Source of the DNA: Ecdyonurus torrentis | Taxonomy: Eukaryota; Arthropoda; Insecta; Ephemeroptera; Heptageniidae | Length of the DNA: 64,000 bases | Direction of reading: 5' to 3' | NCBI GenBank assembly: GCA_949318235.1 | Contig: OX439137.1 | Coordinates: forward strand, 6,246,641-6,310,640 | Shown: positions 28,020 through 40,484 of the stretch, one piece after another | Layout of the letters: each line of letters opens with the position of its first letter | Position numbering within the stretch: position 1 is the stretch's first letter | Position numbers and translations under genes: made by a program | Notes under the pieces: generated by a model | Database searches by the model: none | What the model saw: only the letters and a program-made list of their open reading frames with translations | What the model was told of the DNA's origin: nothing

Positions 28020-31000
28020 TATATACATGCATAATTTTGGCATGTACAGTATACAATTTTTTTTAGTCAGCCCGATTACAGTTTTGCCTGGCTACATAAA
28101 AACTGACTCCTCTCAAAAATACACATTTAATTTATGACTTACATCCACTCTCAATTACTATTATTTTTATCATTTTCATTATTCATTTATTCTGCATTTA
28201 ATCATCGAAAAATAAAACAAAGTGTAGTTTATTTAGGTTTATTGGCTATCTGGCGTATATGTTTGTATATATGCATGCATACAGGTCTTGCCTGCTTAAA
28301 ACAAAACCGACCGCTCTTGTTAAGTTTTTTTTTTTTTTTTTTTTTTTTTTTGTATTTGGCGCTTCAACTTATTTTAAAGTTTTTGAAGCAATTTAAAATT
28401 AAAAACTCACTTTTATATTGTTAGCCCTATATATTATAGTTAAAAAAAAATGCTATTGCCAAAGGTCAAAGTGGCTGACCTTGCCAGTAAATTTTGTCTA
28501 ACAGATGACAAAAAGAAATAGTATATACGCAAAATTCAAATTTAACTTTGCTTTATTCATTTCTTTCATCATAAAGTCATAACACAATTAAAATACATTA
28601 GCTATACTGTACTACATTAAGAATTTTTTATTACGTAATATTTTTATATTTTAATATATTATTGTTATTATTTTTCTTTTATAAATAAAGAATTGAAGCT
28701 TTAAAAACCACACGCGTATACAAAAATTTAGAACAAAGATAGGTTTCTTATTAATAAAAATTATTATGTAAAAAATCTAAAACAACTTTTAAAATATTGA
28801 CACATACTGATCATACAAATTCATATTTTATTTAAATTAACTTCTAATATAAATTTGATTTTTTTTCCCCAACACGTAAAACGAAAATTCTATGATCAAA
28901 TATCAACATAAATATAGGTTGAATTTTTCTTATTAAAATTTTTGTCACTTGTGCTATGTATATAATCGAATCAATCGATGTTTGAAACGTGTCGTATCAA
29001 TGTCTCCTCGTGACATATCTTAAACAAAGAACAATGAACCCACCCACCACTTCACTTGAAGAGATTAATCAGCTGATATTCAATCACATCCGCAATGTAA
29101 TCACTTTTTACACCTTTAACATTTTATATATTGTGGTTATTGATCATCCTTTTGATATCATTTTCTTTTAAGTAAAGTAGGTTATATTTTTATTTTAACT
29201 ACTTTATTTTTTTTTTTATTATTTTTTTTTTTCATGAAGACGTGCTTATTATGAGATTAATGCAGTATTTTTATATTTGTTCAGTAGTTTAGAGTTTGAA
29301 TATTTTTAAATGTGTTTTGAATTTTAATTTAAAAACTCTCGCAGTAGAAAAAAAAAATCAAATTTATATGACTAATTGCGCGTAAAAGTGGTATTTAAAA
29401 ATAATTGTCTAGTTTTGCGTAACATTTAATTTCATTACCCCCGTAAGCTGCGACGCTAACTAACTATAGTTAAACCGTAGTTAAGTTGTTATTTTGATTG
29501 CTGCAACAATTTAAAAAATATAACTAAAGTTTTTATAGGTTTATTAACTAGAGGTCGCAGCTTACAGCCCTAAGTGTTTTTTATTGCTATTTTAATGACT
29601 TGCCTTAAAAAAAAAGGATTGTATATTTTTGTTAAGAATCTTTAAGATTAAAAATATGGTTATGTAGTCCTGTAAGCTTTGTCATGTTTAAAAGGTTTTA
29701 TTTTTTTTAATTGTTATTTTGCGCAACAATACTCCACAATATAATGCATGTTTTACTCCCATAAGGCTCCATACTAATTTAAATTCTCTCTCTTTCTCTC
29801 TCTCTCCCCCCCCCCCTCTCTCTTTCTCTCTCTCTCACACATACACACACACACATCTAATGGTCACAGGCCCTAAATTTTTTCCCATTTCATAAAACAA
29901 ATGACTTTCAATGGTAAAAAAAAAAAAAAAATCAAATCAAATCACATCACATCAAAATCAAATAACGAGAAAAAAAAGTTGGAGAGTCAATACTAAATTT
30001 TAAAGATACCAACCTCATAAACAACAACCTTGCAAGTTCAAAGTCTTATAAGAAAGGGGAAAAAGTCAATCGTATCAATTATTTATTTGATTTGTTATAG
30101 AATAATTTATATATTATTAAATAATACGAAATATTTTTTTCTAATATTTTAGTTAAATCTGCTATTTTGTCCTTTCATCACATTGTTCTCCATACTCATT
30201 ACAAAGAATCTCAAATTAAATTGTCTATCCGTCTGTCCGTCCCTCTCTCTAAATTTCTGTGTTTCAATAAAATTCAATTTACTGTATAGCTATAGTTTTT
30301 ATACACTATTAAACTAGAATAGTAATAATAGGGTAGTAATGCATGTTAAATAAGACAAATGATAATAGACATGCCTATGCACAGTATTTTATTTAATTAA
30401 AGTAGTACTCAATAGTTAAATATTTTTATTTTCTAATGTTCCAGGCTTCTGGTTGCGCCATATGCAAAGTGGTAGCTCGATCCTCAGAGAAGTCAGCCCC
30501 TCACCTACCCGCCAAGGCACGTTTACCTGTGTTCCTGAGCGGCGAGTGGCTAAGCACAAGATGTGAAGTCAGACCCCTAGGAATGTTCCTCAAACGTCGA
30601 CTAAGATTCTCACAAAATCGTGGACGTAAATGGGCCGGAGAATTCAAATATTTCTCCGATGCAAGTTGTTCTACTAAAACTATATCAACTCATGTATCAG
30701 GTCGATTTGCATCAGGTCGTGATTCACCTATTGTACAAGGAGGTACTGAATTAGAGTTTAGAATCGATAGTGCTGCACTTGCTATTCATGACTTTGGTAT
30801 TATTAATGCATTAAATGCAGTTCATGGATGTGGTACTAAGAAATGGGAAATTGATGAATTACAAGATATTACATCAACTGGTGGATGTGAAGCTTTAGGT
30901 ATTAATGTACCAATAATTGAGAGGGAACTTTTGAAAATCGAAATGGATTCAAATGGTAATTCATTATTATTTATTGGACAAATTGATACTGATGGGAGTA

Positions 31001-31245
31001 TTGAAAATAACGGTGATGTAATTCGACCTACTGCTTATCAAATGCCATTAATGCAATGTAAAAGTACTAATGATATATTGATTTTAACTCATCATTCACA
31101 TCGTTCACTTCCACCAGTTGTGATGTCAAATCAATTATTCCCAATTCCACACGCGAGAATTGCATTAGAGAATAAATCAAGTTTAGGAGTTACAGTGTCA
31201 TCTTTACTAGTCATTGCAGTGTTGGCTCTGCACTCTTTATTGTAA
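24922..31245 (+). CDS. APCDD1-like protein, 5'-partial gene model (4 exons)
   Basis: Exons 24922-25055, 26131-26375, 27551-27784 and 30445-31245 join in phase (phases 1, 0 and 0 at the three junctions) into about 470 codons ending in TAA. The protein resembles APCDD1 (adenomatosis polyposis coli down-regulated 1), which in vertebrates is a cell-surface glycoprotein that binds Wnt and LRP and dampens Wnt signalling. The hallmark CEVR block occurs twice, as CEVRSGPEY in exon 1 and CEVRPLGMF in exon 4, each about 30-45 residues before a conserved Cys. This matches the duplicated APCDD1 domain. FHELQLLRVQ, LGDVHS and YRPTAYQTPL in exon 3 and the Cys-rich GCAICKVV in exon 4 are also family blocks. 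The last ~20 residues are hydrophobic, as expected for a membrane or GPI anchor. The first visible exon starts with the third base of a codon, so exons encoding the signal peptide and N-terminus lie upstream and were not found. Vertebrate APCDD1 is about 514 residues. Family assignment is firm; Wnt function here is inferred. Confidence 0.9.
25192..25461. mobile_element. Family E palindromic MITE in APCDD1-like intron
   Basis: The inverted ends are CACTCTAAAAAATG and caatttttagagtg. The interior is a run of ttattttagcta-type inverted motifs. Copy 2 is at 50792. Confidence 0.82.
25664..26010. mobile_element. Family D palindromic MITE in APCDD1-like intron
   Basis: A near-perfect palindrome with ends TTAAAGCCCTTGCCAACTTA and taagttgacaagggcttta. 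The arms of ~150 bp include two CRE sites (25811, 25859) facing a short loop. It lies about 120 bp before exon 2. Confidence 0.88.
26131..26375 (+). CDS. APCDD1-like exon 2
   Basis: The acceptor is tgttgtttag and the donor is gag|gtaaat. The 245-bp exon completes the split Gly codon and ends in phase 0. It encodes the beta-rich part of the first APCDD1 domain: RVKVRGRSW, a Gly-Ala-Ala-Glu-Ser-Asp-Tyr run like the family's GGTEADY, and NASCPG, a conserved Cys beside an N-glycosylation sequon. The second half (RRRWRTFREYVVLN and an acidic EEELD stretch) is less conserved. Where vertebrate proteins have a Cys in the VICH position, this one reads VFAH. Confidence 0.9.
26528..26829 (+). mobile_element. 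Family A MITE in APCDD1-like intron
   Basis: It lies in the intron after exon 2, with TATA next to both ends (ttaTAggg and cccTATA). It belongs to the subgroup ending gaaaccaccc, shared with the copy at 41372. Confidence 0.8.
27108..27330 (+). mobile_element. Family A MITE, degraded
   Basis: A deleted copy whose middle is replaced by a poly(T) run. It is recognisable from ctattaacagcattaatact and tgacgtcgacttttatatgaa. Same intron as the 26528 copy. Confidence 0.65.
27551..27784 (+). CDS. APCDD1-like exon 3
   Basis: The acceptor is atttcctag and the donor is cag|gtaacc. The 234-bp exon is in phase 0 at both ends (78 codons). It carries the strongest mid-protein signature, FHELQLLRVQR, LLLGDVHS and LSYRPTAYQTPL, which match the family's HELQLIRVEK, ELFLGDIH and YRPSSYQPPL blocks. 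The first codons are unusual: acgtcacgtcacgtgttacgtcacgtt is a CRE-like tandem (TGACGTCA at 27552) translated as TSRHVLRHV. Extra coding repeats of this kind could be a local insertion. Confidence 0.9.
29448..29570. mobile_element. Small inverted-repeat MITE in APCDD1-like intron
   Basis: The ends are ccccgtaagctgcgac and gtcgcagcttacagccc. A related, more decayed inverse copy is at 44085-44182. Confidence 0.7.
30445..31245 (+). CDS. APCDD1-like terminal exon 4: second domain and C-terminal anchor
   Basis: The acceptor is taatgttccag. The 801-bp exon has 266 codons plus TAA. It begins ASGCAICKVV, then SGEWLSTRCEVRP opens the second APCDD1 domain, with the partner Cys in DASCSTK, the QGGTELEF block, a GCG...GGCEALGI Cys pair and a TAYQMPLMQC motif. 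The C-terminus (VTVSSLLVIAVLALHSLL) is a hydrophobic tail with no cytoplasmic residues, which favours a GPI signal or a terminal membrane segment. Codons are GC-rich for roughly the first 200 bp and then clearly AT-rich, although the reading frame and homology continue. Confidence 0.93.
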   Translation, partial: ASGCAICKVVARSSEKSAPHLPAKARLPVFLSGEWLSTRCEVRPLGMFLKRRLRFSQNRGRKWAGEFKYFSDASCSTKTISTHVSGRFASGRDSPIVQGGTELEFRIDSAALAIHDFGIINALNAVHGCGTKKWEIDELQDITSTGGCEALGINVPIIERELLKIEMDSNGNSLLFIGQIDTDGSIENNGDVIRPTAYQMPLMQCKSTNDILILTHHSHRSLPPVVMSNQLFPIPHARIALENKSSLGVTVSSLLVIAVLALHSLL

Positions 31246-32114
31246 AATGATGTCGTGATATTTTGTAAAAAACAAAGATTTGCAGGTTGAATTAATGAAT
31301 TACTATTATTGCATTTCTATATTGTTAACGTGTACAATTTCCATATTATGGGCAAGTGGAGCTTGTACACTTTGCCATTTCAAGGTGAATGAACGATCTA
31401 CACTTAACAGATTTGAGATGCAATGAAGCATATTATTAAAAATTTTAAACTTACGTACCCCCCCCCCTTTTTTTTCTTTTTTTTTTTTTTTTTAATTTAT
31501 TCAGTGACAAAAATACTATATATAAATATAATATTAATTATTCAGGGATAACTGACTTATGTAATAATTGCGTTTATTTTCTCACTTTCGTAAACCTTAT
31601 TATTATTCTAGTATACTTCAATATAGTTAAAAATGGTTTATAATATTTTTCCGCATATAAAAATTTATCAAGAATGCATAATTAGTGGCAAAATTCACGT
31701 ATTTTGTTTTGAGTAAGAATTGTAAATGTAATGCGGCGGCGTCTCATGTCATTTGGACATTCTCTCCAACGCCAAGCTTTAATACCGTCGCTTCCGATGT
31801 ACTGATTGTGCTTTCCAACTTCCGAGTATAAACGTAAAGTTACAGGTTAGATTGGCGCGCGTGCCAGCATCGCAGCCTCGGTTAAAATTGAGGCTGGTGT
31901 GCCAGCTTCGATTAGAATTGCGAGTACATTAAACGTAATTTTAAAATTTTTTATATCCCATCTCGTCTTCTCTCGCAAATTAGACTTATCAATAATCGCC
32001 CGTATTAAAAACAGAAAATAATACAATTTTAAAAGGAAGATGCGATTATTTTAATTTAGTATATTATTTAATGAAGAAATATTATTTTGAGGCCAAATTT
32101 TTGTGAAGTATTAA

Positions 32115-32120
32115 AATAAA
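32115..32120 (+). terminator. Candidate poly(A) signal for the APCDD1-like gene
   Basis: An AATAAA hexamer lies about 870 bp after the stop codon, with another at about 32162. In DNA this AT-rich the hexamer is weak evidence. Confidence 0.25.
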
Positions 32121-33059
32121 GCTCTATATAAAAAAATAATAAAAAAGATTGTGTGAATTTAAATAAATTGTTATAAAAAAATGCAATATTTACAAATTAA
32201 TTTTGTTCTGATGTTCGTATCGTTATGATTTAATTTTTACCCCAAAAAATTGACAGCAAATCTTTTATAGCCACTTTTTACAATATCACGAATGTAAATT
32301 ATTATAAAATGTATTTTTTTTCCTTGTGTCATGATTTTTTTTATTAGTATGTTAGTATACTGTAATAAGTATTGTAAATTAAATTTTAAGATTTATATCC
32401 TATATGGTACCCAAGAATCATACTTATATATCTCTATTGTGTTCAATATTGTGTGAATAGTAAATTATTATTAGCTTTTAATTTTGTCCTAAAACTATAA
32501 ATCATAAAAAGTGTATAAAAAAATATATGAATGAAAAAAAGGTGTTATATGCTTTTATTATATTTGATTTTTTTTTTTTAAATTCTTACTATTAAAGGAT
32601 TATTAAAAGGTCGTAATATAATATTTGATCTACGACTCTAATTTGTAATTAATATTTTTATTGTTGCTAAAGATTTTTTTTACGTTATTTGCAACAGTTA
32701 AAAAAATGACATTTAAAAAAAAATATTAATTTTTTTATTATTAGAATTTTTTATGTTTTGTAGCTACTATAGTATTGTAAATTGTGAATTGTGTGTTTAT
32801 ATAGATTAAATTTAAGAATACAAATAAGATAATTAAATATTTAAATAAATGTATAAATTATAATATTACAATATAGAGTAATTATAAAACTGGAATAGCA
32901 TACTCTTATAATTATAAAATCTACTGTATAAAACATAACTTTTTTTTTATGTTTAAAAAAAAAATACTGAAAAGGAAATTGATAACGATTTGCAATAAAG
33001 TTTTTTTTTTTTTTTTTTTTTTTTTTTGCCAGGTGAAAAAAAAAGTGAGAAAAATATTT

Positions 33060-33168
33060 AATGCTGTTCGTAAACCCTGTTCTTTACTCCTAAAATGACG
33101 ATCAGCTATGGCTAATCAAATGTAATGCGCATTTTGTGGTGCAAGAGAACAGGGTTTACGAACATCAT
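33060..33168. mobile_element. Short palindromic MITE, about 109 bp
   Basis: The ends are aatgctgttcgtaaaccctg and cagggtttacgaacatcatt. It is a single copy in the window. Confidence 0.7.
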
Positions 33169-34270
33169 CATTCATTATAAATTTTGATCTACAAGTTTGC
33201 ATATGAAAGTATTTCTTGTATAGGTAGTTAATTAAAATTTCAAATGCGCCCTTTTTTTAACATAGAAAAAAAAAATGCAAAAAAGTAGTCAAAAATGGTC
33301 CTTCCTTCCCTAATTCCCCCAATCGTAACAAAATTTGGTGACATGCAGTAAAAAAAAAAAAAAAAAAAAAAAAAAGTTATAAAAGTAGAAATAAAATAAC
33401 GTGTTTCATATACGTCATTCACATGGCATGTTCAATTTTTTTTCCTATTTTTTAAATAAAAAAAAAGCAAACTAAAGTAAAAAAAAACATGCGATAATAG
33501 TTGATATCATCTCAAACAAAAGTTCTGAAAAAGATAAAATTTGAACAACTTTTTTGGTAATATACACTTCTCCCAATACTAGTTCGAGCGGATACAGTGT
33601 AATTAACTATGTAAAGTCAACTGTGATTGGCTAGTAGGTTTATAACACGCTCTCTGATTGGTTTAGCACTGCGGATACAGCTTTTGGTGGGCACGACCTT
33701 GTTTTGACCAGAATATATAATACGAAGCATAACCTATAAAAAAAAAATTAGTAAATGTGTAATTATATGATTAAAATATAGTTTTAAGTGTGTGTATTTT
33801 CAATGTGATAATGTATTTAATTTTTATTATTATTTGTGTGATTTTAATTTATATTTATTAAAATCACTTGTATGAGTACAAAGTATTAAAATTATTGTGT
33901 ATAATTATAGATATAAAAATATTATTATTCATTGTAATTAATATATTATGTGTATTTAATGTGTAGTATGATATAAAAAAATATATATAAAATACTCTTT
34001 TAAAATCTAATTATTATTTTTATTTTTAAAAATAAAAAGTTCAATCATATTTAAAATATCGTTAATTATTGTAATTTTCAAATAAAAATCTTAAGGATTA
34101 AACTCAGTCCTGAAAAAACATCAAAATAATGGATCGTTTTTTTTTTTTTTTTTTTAAAGGATTTCGAGCTAAAGTTAGCACGATTTTTAAGTGTCCATTA
34201 TGAAAAGAGATTTTTAAGATGAAAATTTGCATATGATTATATGCATATTTATTATAATTATTATTATAAT

Positions 34271-35837
<1,567 letters not shown>

Positions 35838-36014
35838 ATATATTACTAAATTAAGAGTTATTTTGAACATAATTATTAATGCTCATACATTATAATAATA
35901 TTTTATTTTTACAGAAATATAAATTAAAAAATGTATAATATATTCATCGTATAGAATAGTATTCTTGAATTACTGTACCCACAAGATATTTTTTTCAACA
36001 ATAATAGGTACATA

Positions 36015-36020
36015 TTTATT
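36015..36020 (-). terminator. Candidate poly(A) signal of the CAP gene
   Basis: AATAAA on the - strand, about 37 bp after the CAP stop codon, is a plausible distance for a short 3' UTR. Confidence 0.5.
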
Positions 36021-36056
36021 TAATTTTAAATTTAATATAGTTTGAAGCAAAACAAG

Positions 36057-36169
36057 TTAGGCAATTAAATGCATTTCTATAGTTCCTTTTGGCAGAGGCA
36101 GAATTTTAACGTCCTTGCGATGTTCAGGTATACACTGAATGCCTGAAGCAGCTTGTGGGCCTTTTAGAT
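36057..36169 (-). CDS. CAP gene terminal exon 7
   Basis: The acceptor is ataatttcag, and the split codon gives Asp286. It encodes DLKGPQAASGIQCIPEHRKD and on to the C-terminus LIA, then TAA at 36059-36057. One Cys (C298) can pair within the C-terminal extension. The tail has no hydrophobic anchor, so the product should be secreted. The family match is weaker here than in other exons, but phase and splice sites fit. Confidence 0.75.
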
Positions 36170-36605
36170 CTGAAATAATTCAATTTTCAGTTTAACAGAA
36201 ATAAATAATACGCAATAATAAGCTATGATCTCTTTCTGTTATGATTAAGGCAATCATACAATGAGGAAGATAAAAAAAATTCTATTTATTTCATATTCTA
36301 GAAAAGAACATAATCTTGAATCGATTGATATAAGAATTTCTAATTTTTGAGTTGATTAAGTATTTTTAATTAATATTTGAAAATTGAAAAATGAAGTCAC
36401 TGGTGGCAACTTGTGCATAGGAAAAAATTTCCGCCCGTGACGTCATTTCACGACAAACGTTATATAAAATAGGTAATGAACTTTATAAAGTTGCATATCT
36501 ATGGATTCAAAATAATGTCCTGTTATAGATTATAATATAGTAAAACTTCTATAAAAATTCTAGTAAAATTTTATAGACTTAATCCTCATTTATGATCTCG
36601 GAGAC

Positions 36606-36680
<75 letters not shown>

Positions 36681-36681
36681 C

Positions 36682-36756
<75 letters not shown>

Positions 36757-39700
36757 CTGATTGACTGATTGATTAGAAAGTTAACAAATATATCTTCACT
36801 ACAGAATTATGTCTAGATGGGGATGAATCAGTCAAATTAATAATAATAAGTGGAAAAAACAAAACGTACCACATAAACCAGGGTATGAAGTAGAGTTTGA
36901 GAGATTTGCATATTTATCACAATTTCTTCGTCCAATTTTATACATTGTTCCTCCCAAAGTATTACCACTGAAATCATTGATATTATTGTTAGCAATTGAA
37001 ACAACGATATCTTGTTTAGATATATATTGTTTTATCAGAAGACTTGACGTGATACTCACTGAGACCCGTAGTTGCAAATGTGCAGTTTGTGTGTTCGTCC
37101 TTGGCGATCTATGCACATTACATAACCACAACCTATGGCAGAAGTAGCTCCCCATGCAACCTTTACTCAAGAAACATATAAAGGGAGTTTAAGGGTTGTA
37201 TAGCTTTTATCTCAGAATTTAATCAAAAACTTTGAAACTTTATGATATCATTTGAAAGTTAATTGTAACAGCTACCTATGATAAAATTTTCAAAACCCAT
37301 GACCATCAGATAAGAGAGAAAATCATTATTGAAATTAAAGTAGGCTCTTATGGGACTAACACTTCAAAAAATCATAATTTAAAATGTAGCGTGGTGACCT
37401 TCTAATTTTTTTTTTACATTTTTGGAGATACCTTTTAATGTATCACTGAACAAAATTTCAGATTTATTTATTTTTTTTTTTTTTTTTTTTACAATTTTTA
37501 GTCAAATACCGCAGCACAGTAGATGGTACAGTAGTCCATCTCCTATAGCGGGAATGTCAGATCGAATGCGCGCCAAAATTCCGACTGGGTGAAGGTGACA
37601 GAACTAGAAGCCGTAATTTGAAGTAATGTTACGTGTAGTTCTGACAACTTCACCCAGTCGGAATTATGGCGCGCATTCGATCTGACATTCCCGCTATAGG
37701 AGATGGACTACTGTATAATTTACTGTGATACCGCAGTACCTGATTTCCCGCCTTAATCAAATCACTAAAGGCGTTTTTATTTGAAATCACTAAATCACTA
37801 AATTTTTTTATCTTTAATATAAGATTTTAAGGATCATTGATCATGATCAAATAAACGTGAGATTTTATAAATGCTCGATAATTTTTTAATAATCGTTTAT
37901 TTAATTTTTTTATTATTATTATTATTAACATAAGTATTACCTTCAATATAACATGTGTACTAAATTTCAGATCAATTTTTTCATTGACTATGTGGTCATG
38001 GTGAGCATTAGACGTCCTATATTTCCAAAAGCATGATAGGCTTTGACATTTTTCATGTTATTTTTCCCGGCATACGTGATGAATAAATTGATTTAAAACT
38101 TGGTATACACATGCTATTGAAGGCAATACAAACTTATGCAGAAAATGTTCATTTTAAAAAATCTATCAGAAGTTGCATCACATCTGAGTTTAATCTTAAC
38201 TTATAGAACTGGGATTTAAATTGGTATAGATAGATATACAGGGTGTTTTTTTAAAAGCGCGCATTTTAAAACGCAAAATAAAATATGAAGAAATAAAAAA
38301 AAATAACTTTTTATATACCATTTTGTAGCCAAGGGTTAGACATTTTTAAAACTATTCTTAGAAATAAAATTGAGTGACCCGGTTTTCTTTCACCGAGCGT
38401 CAACGTAAAAATGTGCAATTTTTTTTTTTGCAGACGTCATTTTTTCTGCAAAAATGATCAGAAATTTGGTTTTTTAACTATCCTTTATTGACAATTAATG
38501 GATTCTGTTGGCATAAATAAGATACCCATAGCACTCTAAACATGTTCTGTGATGAAAATGAAAGGATATGGCCACATTGGTATCAGGGTTAAGGTGAAAA
38601 CATTTGCGTTAAACATTGCTAAATTTGCCAACATTTTCTCTAATTCGAGAATTTTTCTTAATGATTTAAAGAAAAATTTAATTTCTCTATAATGGCTTTG
38701 CACTCACAGTTTTTTTTCGAATATCTAAGTAATGCTTGGTATAATTATTAAAAAAAAAAATCAATATGAAGGCTTCAATAAATTCAAGATGCAAAGGAGT
38801 AATGAATTCAGCAAAAACCAAATGAAATGTGTGGATTTGCATATGGACCAACTTTTAAAGAAAGATTATGCAAATTAAAAATTTCCGCATTCTTTAAAAT
38901 GAAATACCTAAGGTTTTAATTATCAACCCAAACAGTTTGTAAGAATTGATAGAAAATTAAAGTTACAAACAATGTTATGAAATTTAAAATTCATACAAAA
39001 TTGGTAAAAAAAAAAAAAAAAAAAAATTGGTTTAGGAGAATTTTTTAAATCAAATTTAGCAATGTTTAACGCAAAAGTTTTCACTTTAACACTGATACCA
39101 ATGTGGCTATATCTTTTCATTTTTATCACAGAACATGTTTAGAGTGCTATAGGTATCTTATTTATGCCAACAGACTCCATTACTTGTCAATAAAGGATAT
39201 TTTAAAAAAGCAAATTTCTGGTCATTTTTGCAGAAAAAAAGATGACTGGAAAAAAAAAATTGCACATTTTTACGTTGACGCTCGGTGAAAGAAAACTGGT
39301 CACTCTCAATTTTATTTCTAAAAACAGTTTTAAAAATGTCTAACCCTTGGCTACAAAATGATATATAAAAACTTAAATTTATTTTATTTCTTCATATTTT
39401 ATTTTGCGTTTTAAAATGCGCGCTTTTTAAAAAACACCCTGTATAATGTACAATTAGAGCGTCTATCCTCTTCAGTCCGAGTATACAATACCGTGGACAT
39501 CAGATAATTCAATAAAAATAGAAAAAACAAACGAAAAAATTTAGATAAAAATTACAAAAATTGGAACCAAAACGCTCGGTTTGGGGGGTCTCACAAAAGC
39601 AAGAAAACCTTTTTGACAAAAGAAGCAAATTTTTGTCATTCTGAAAGCCGCACAAAAACGTAGTTAAAAGTTACGACATACTGAAATAATTTTTTAAAAA

Positions 39701-39990
39701 GTCGGGGAATGAAGAGGTTAATAAGTAAGTACTACAAGTAAATTTGTCTTGATTTATACTGTAGGTCTAGTTTAGTTTTTTATATACCTGTGAGTAATGT
39801 CCAGTTTCTGATTGGTACACAAATGGGTCAACTGTCCCTGGAAATTGTGTATACTCAGCAAACCAACGTATGATTCCTTGTTTATATCTTGGTTCATCAT
39901 CTGTGTTGTTAGTGGAGACGTTGTATAAATACACGTTTTGTCCAACCATGAAGCGAGCTGAAATTTCAACAAAAATGTTAATCATGGGGC

Positions 39991-40037
<47 letters not shown>

Positions 40038-40441
40038 GAACATCAAATTATCTATTATCTAAATTTGTAGATCGAGATCTAAAAATCTAGGATAAAAAAC
40101 CTGATGAGTGGGTATAATGATCCAATTTCATTTTTCTATAGCTCTCTCCCTCGGGAGAAGTGATTTATTTTGTTGCCTTTATGATCCGAATTTTGTTAAT
40201 CCGTTTGCAATTCAGATAATACAGATCCGGATAGGTTCCTCAGCAACGTTAGCTTATTTAACAACGTATAATACGAATTATACAATAAATAGGCACTCAA
40301 CAATAAAATAATATTTGTAAATGTTTCATTGCGCAAATTCAGTATTTTTTATGTTTGTTTTATTTTTCTCTTGTACACTTAACCCAAGATATAAAACTTT
40401 AACTAACATTGAAATATTAGTTTAAAAAAATTTACTTTTAT

Positions 40442-40484
<43 letters not shown>

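Noticed and set aside
38923..39288. Two ORFs of 61-68 codons
   Set aside because: They fall in the arm of the foldback transposon and have no recognisable domain.
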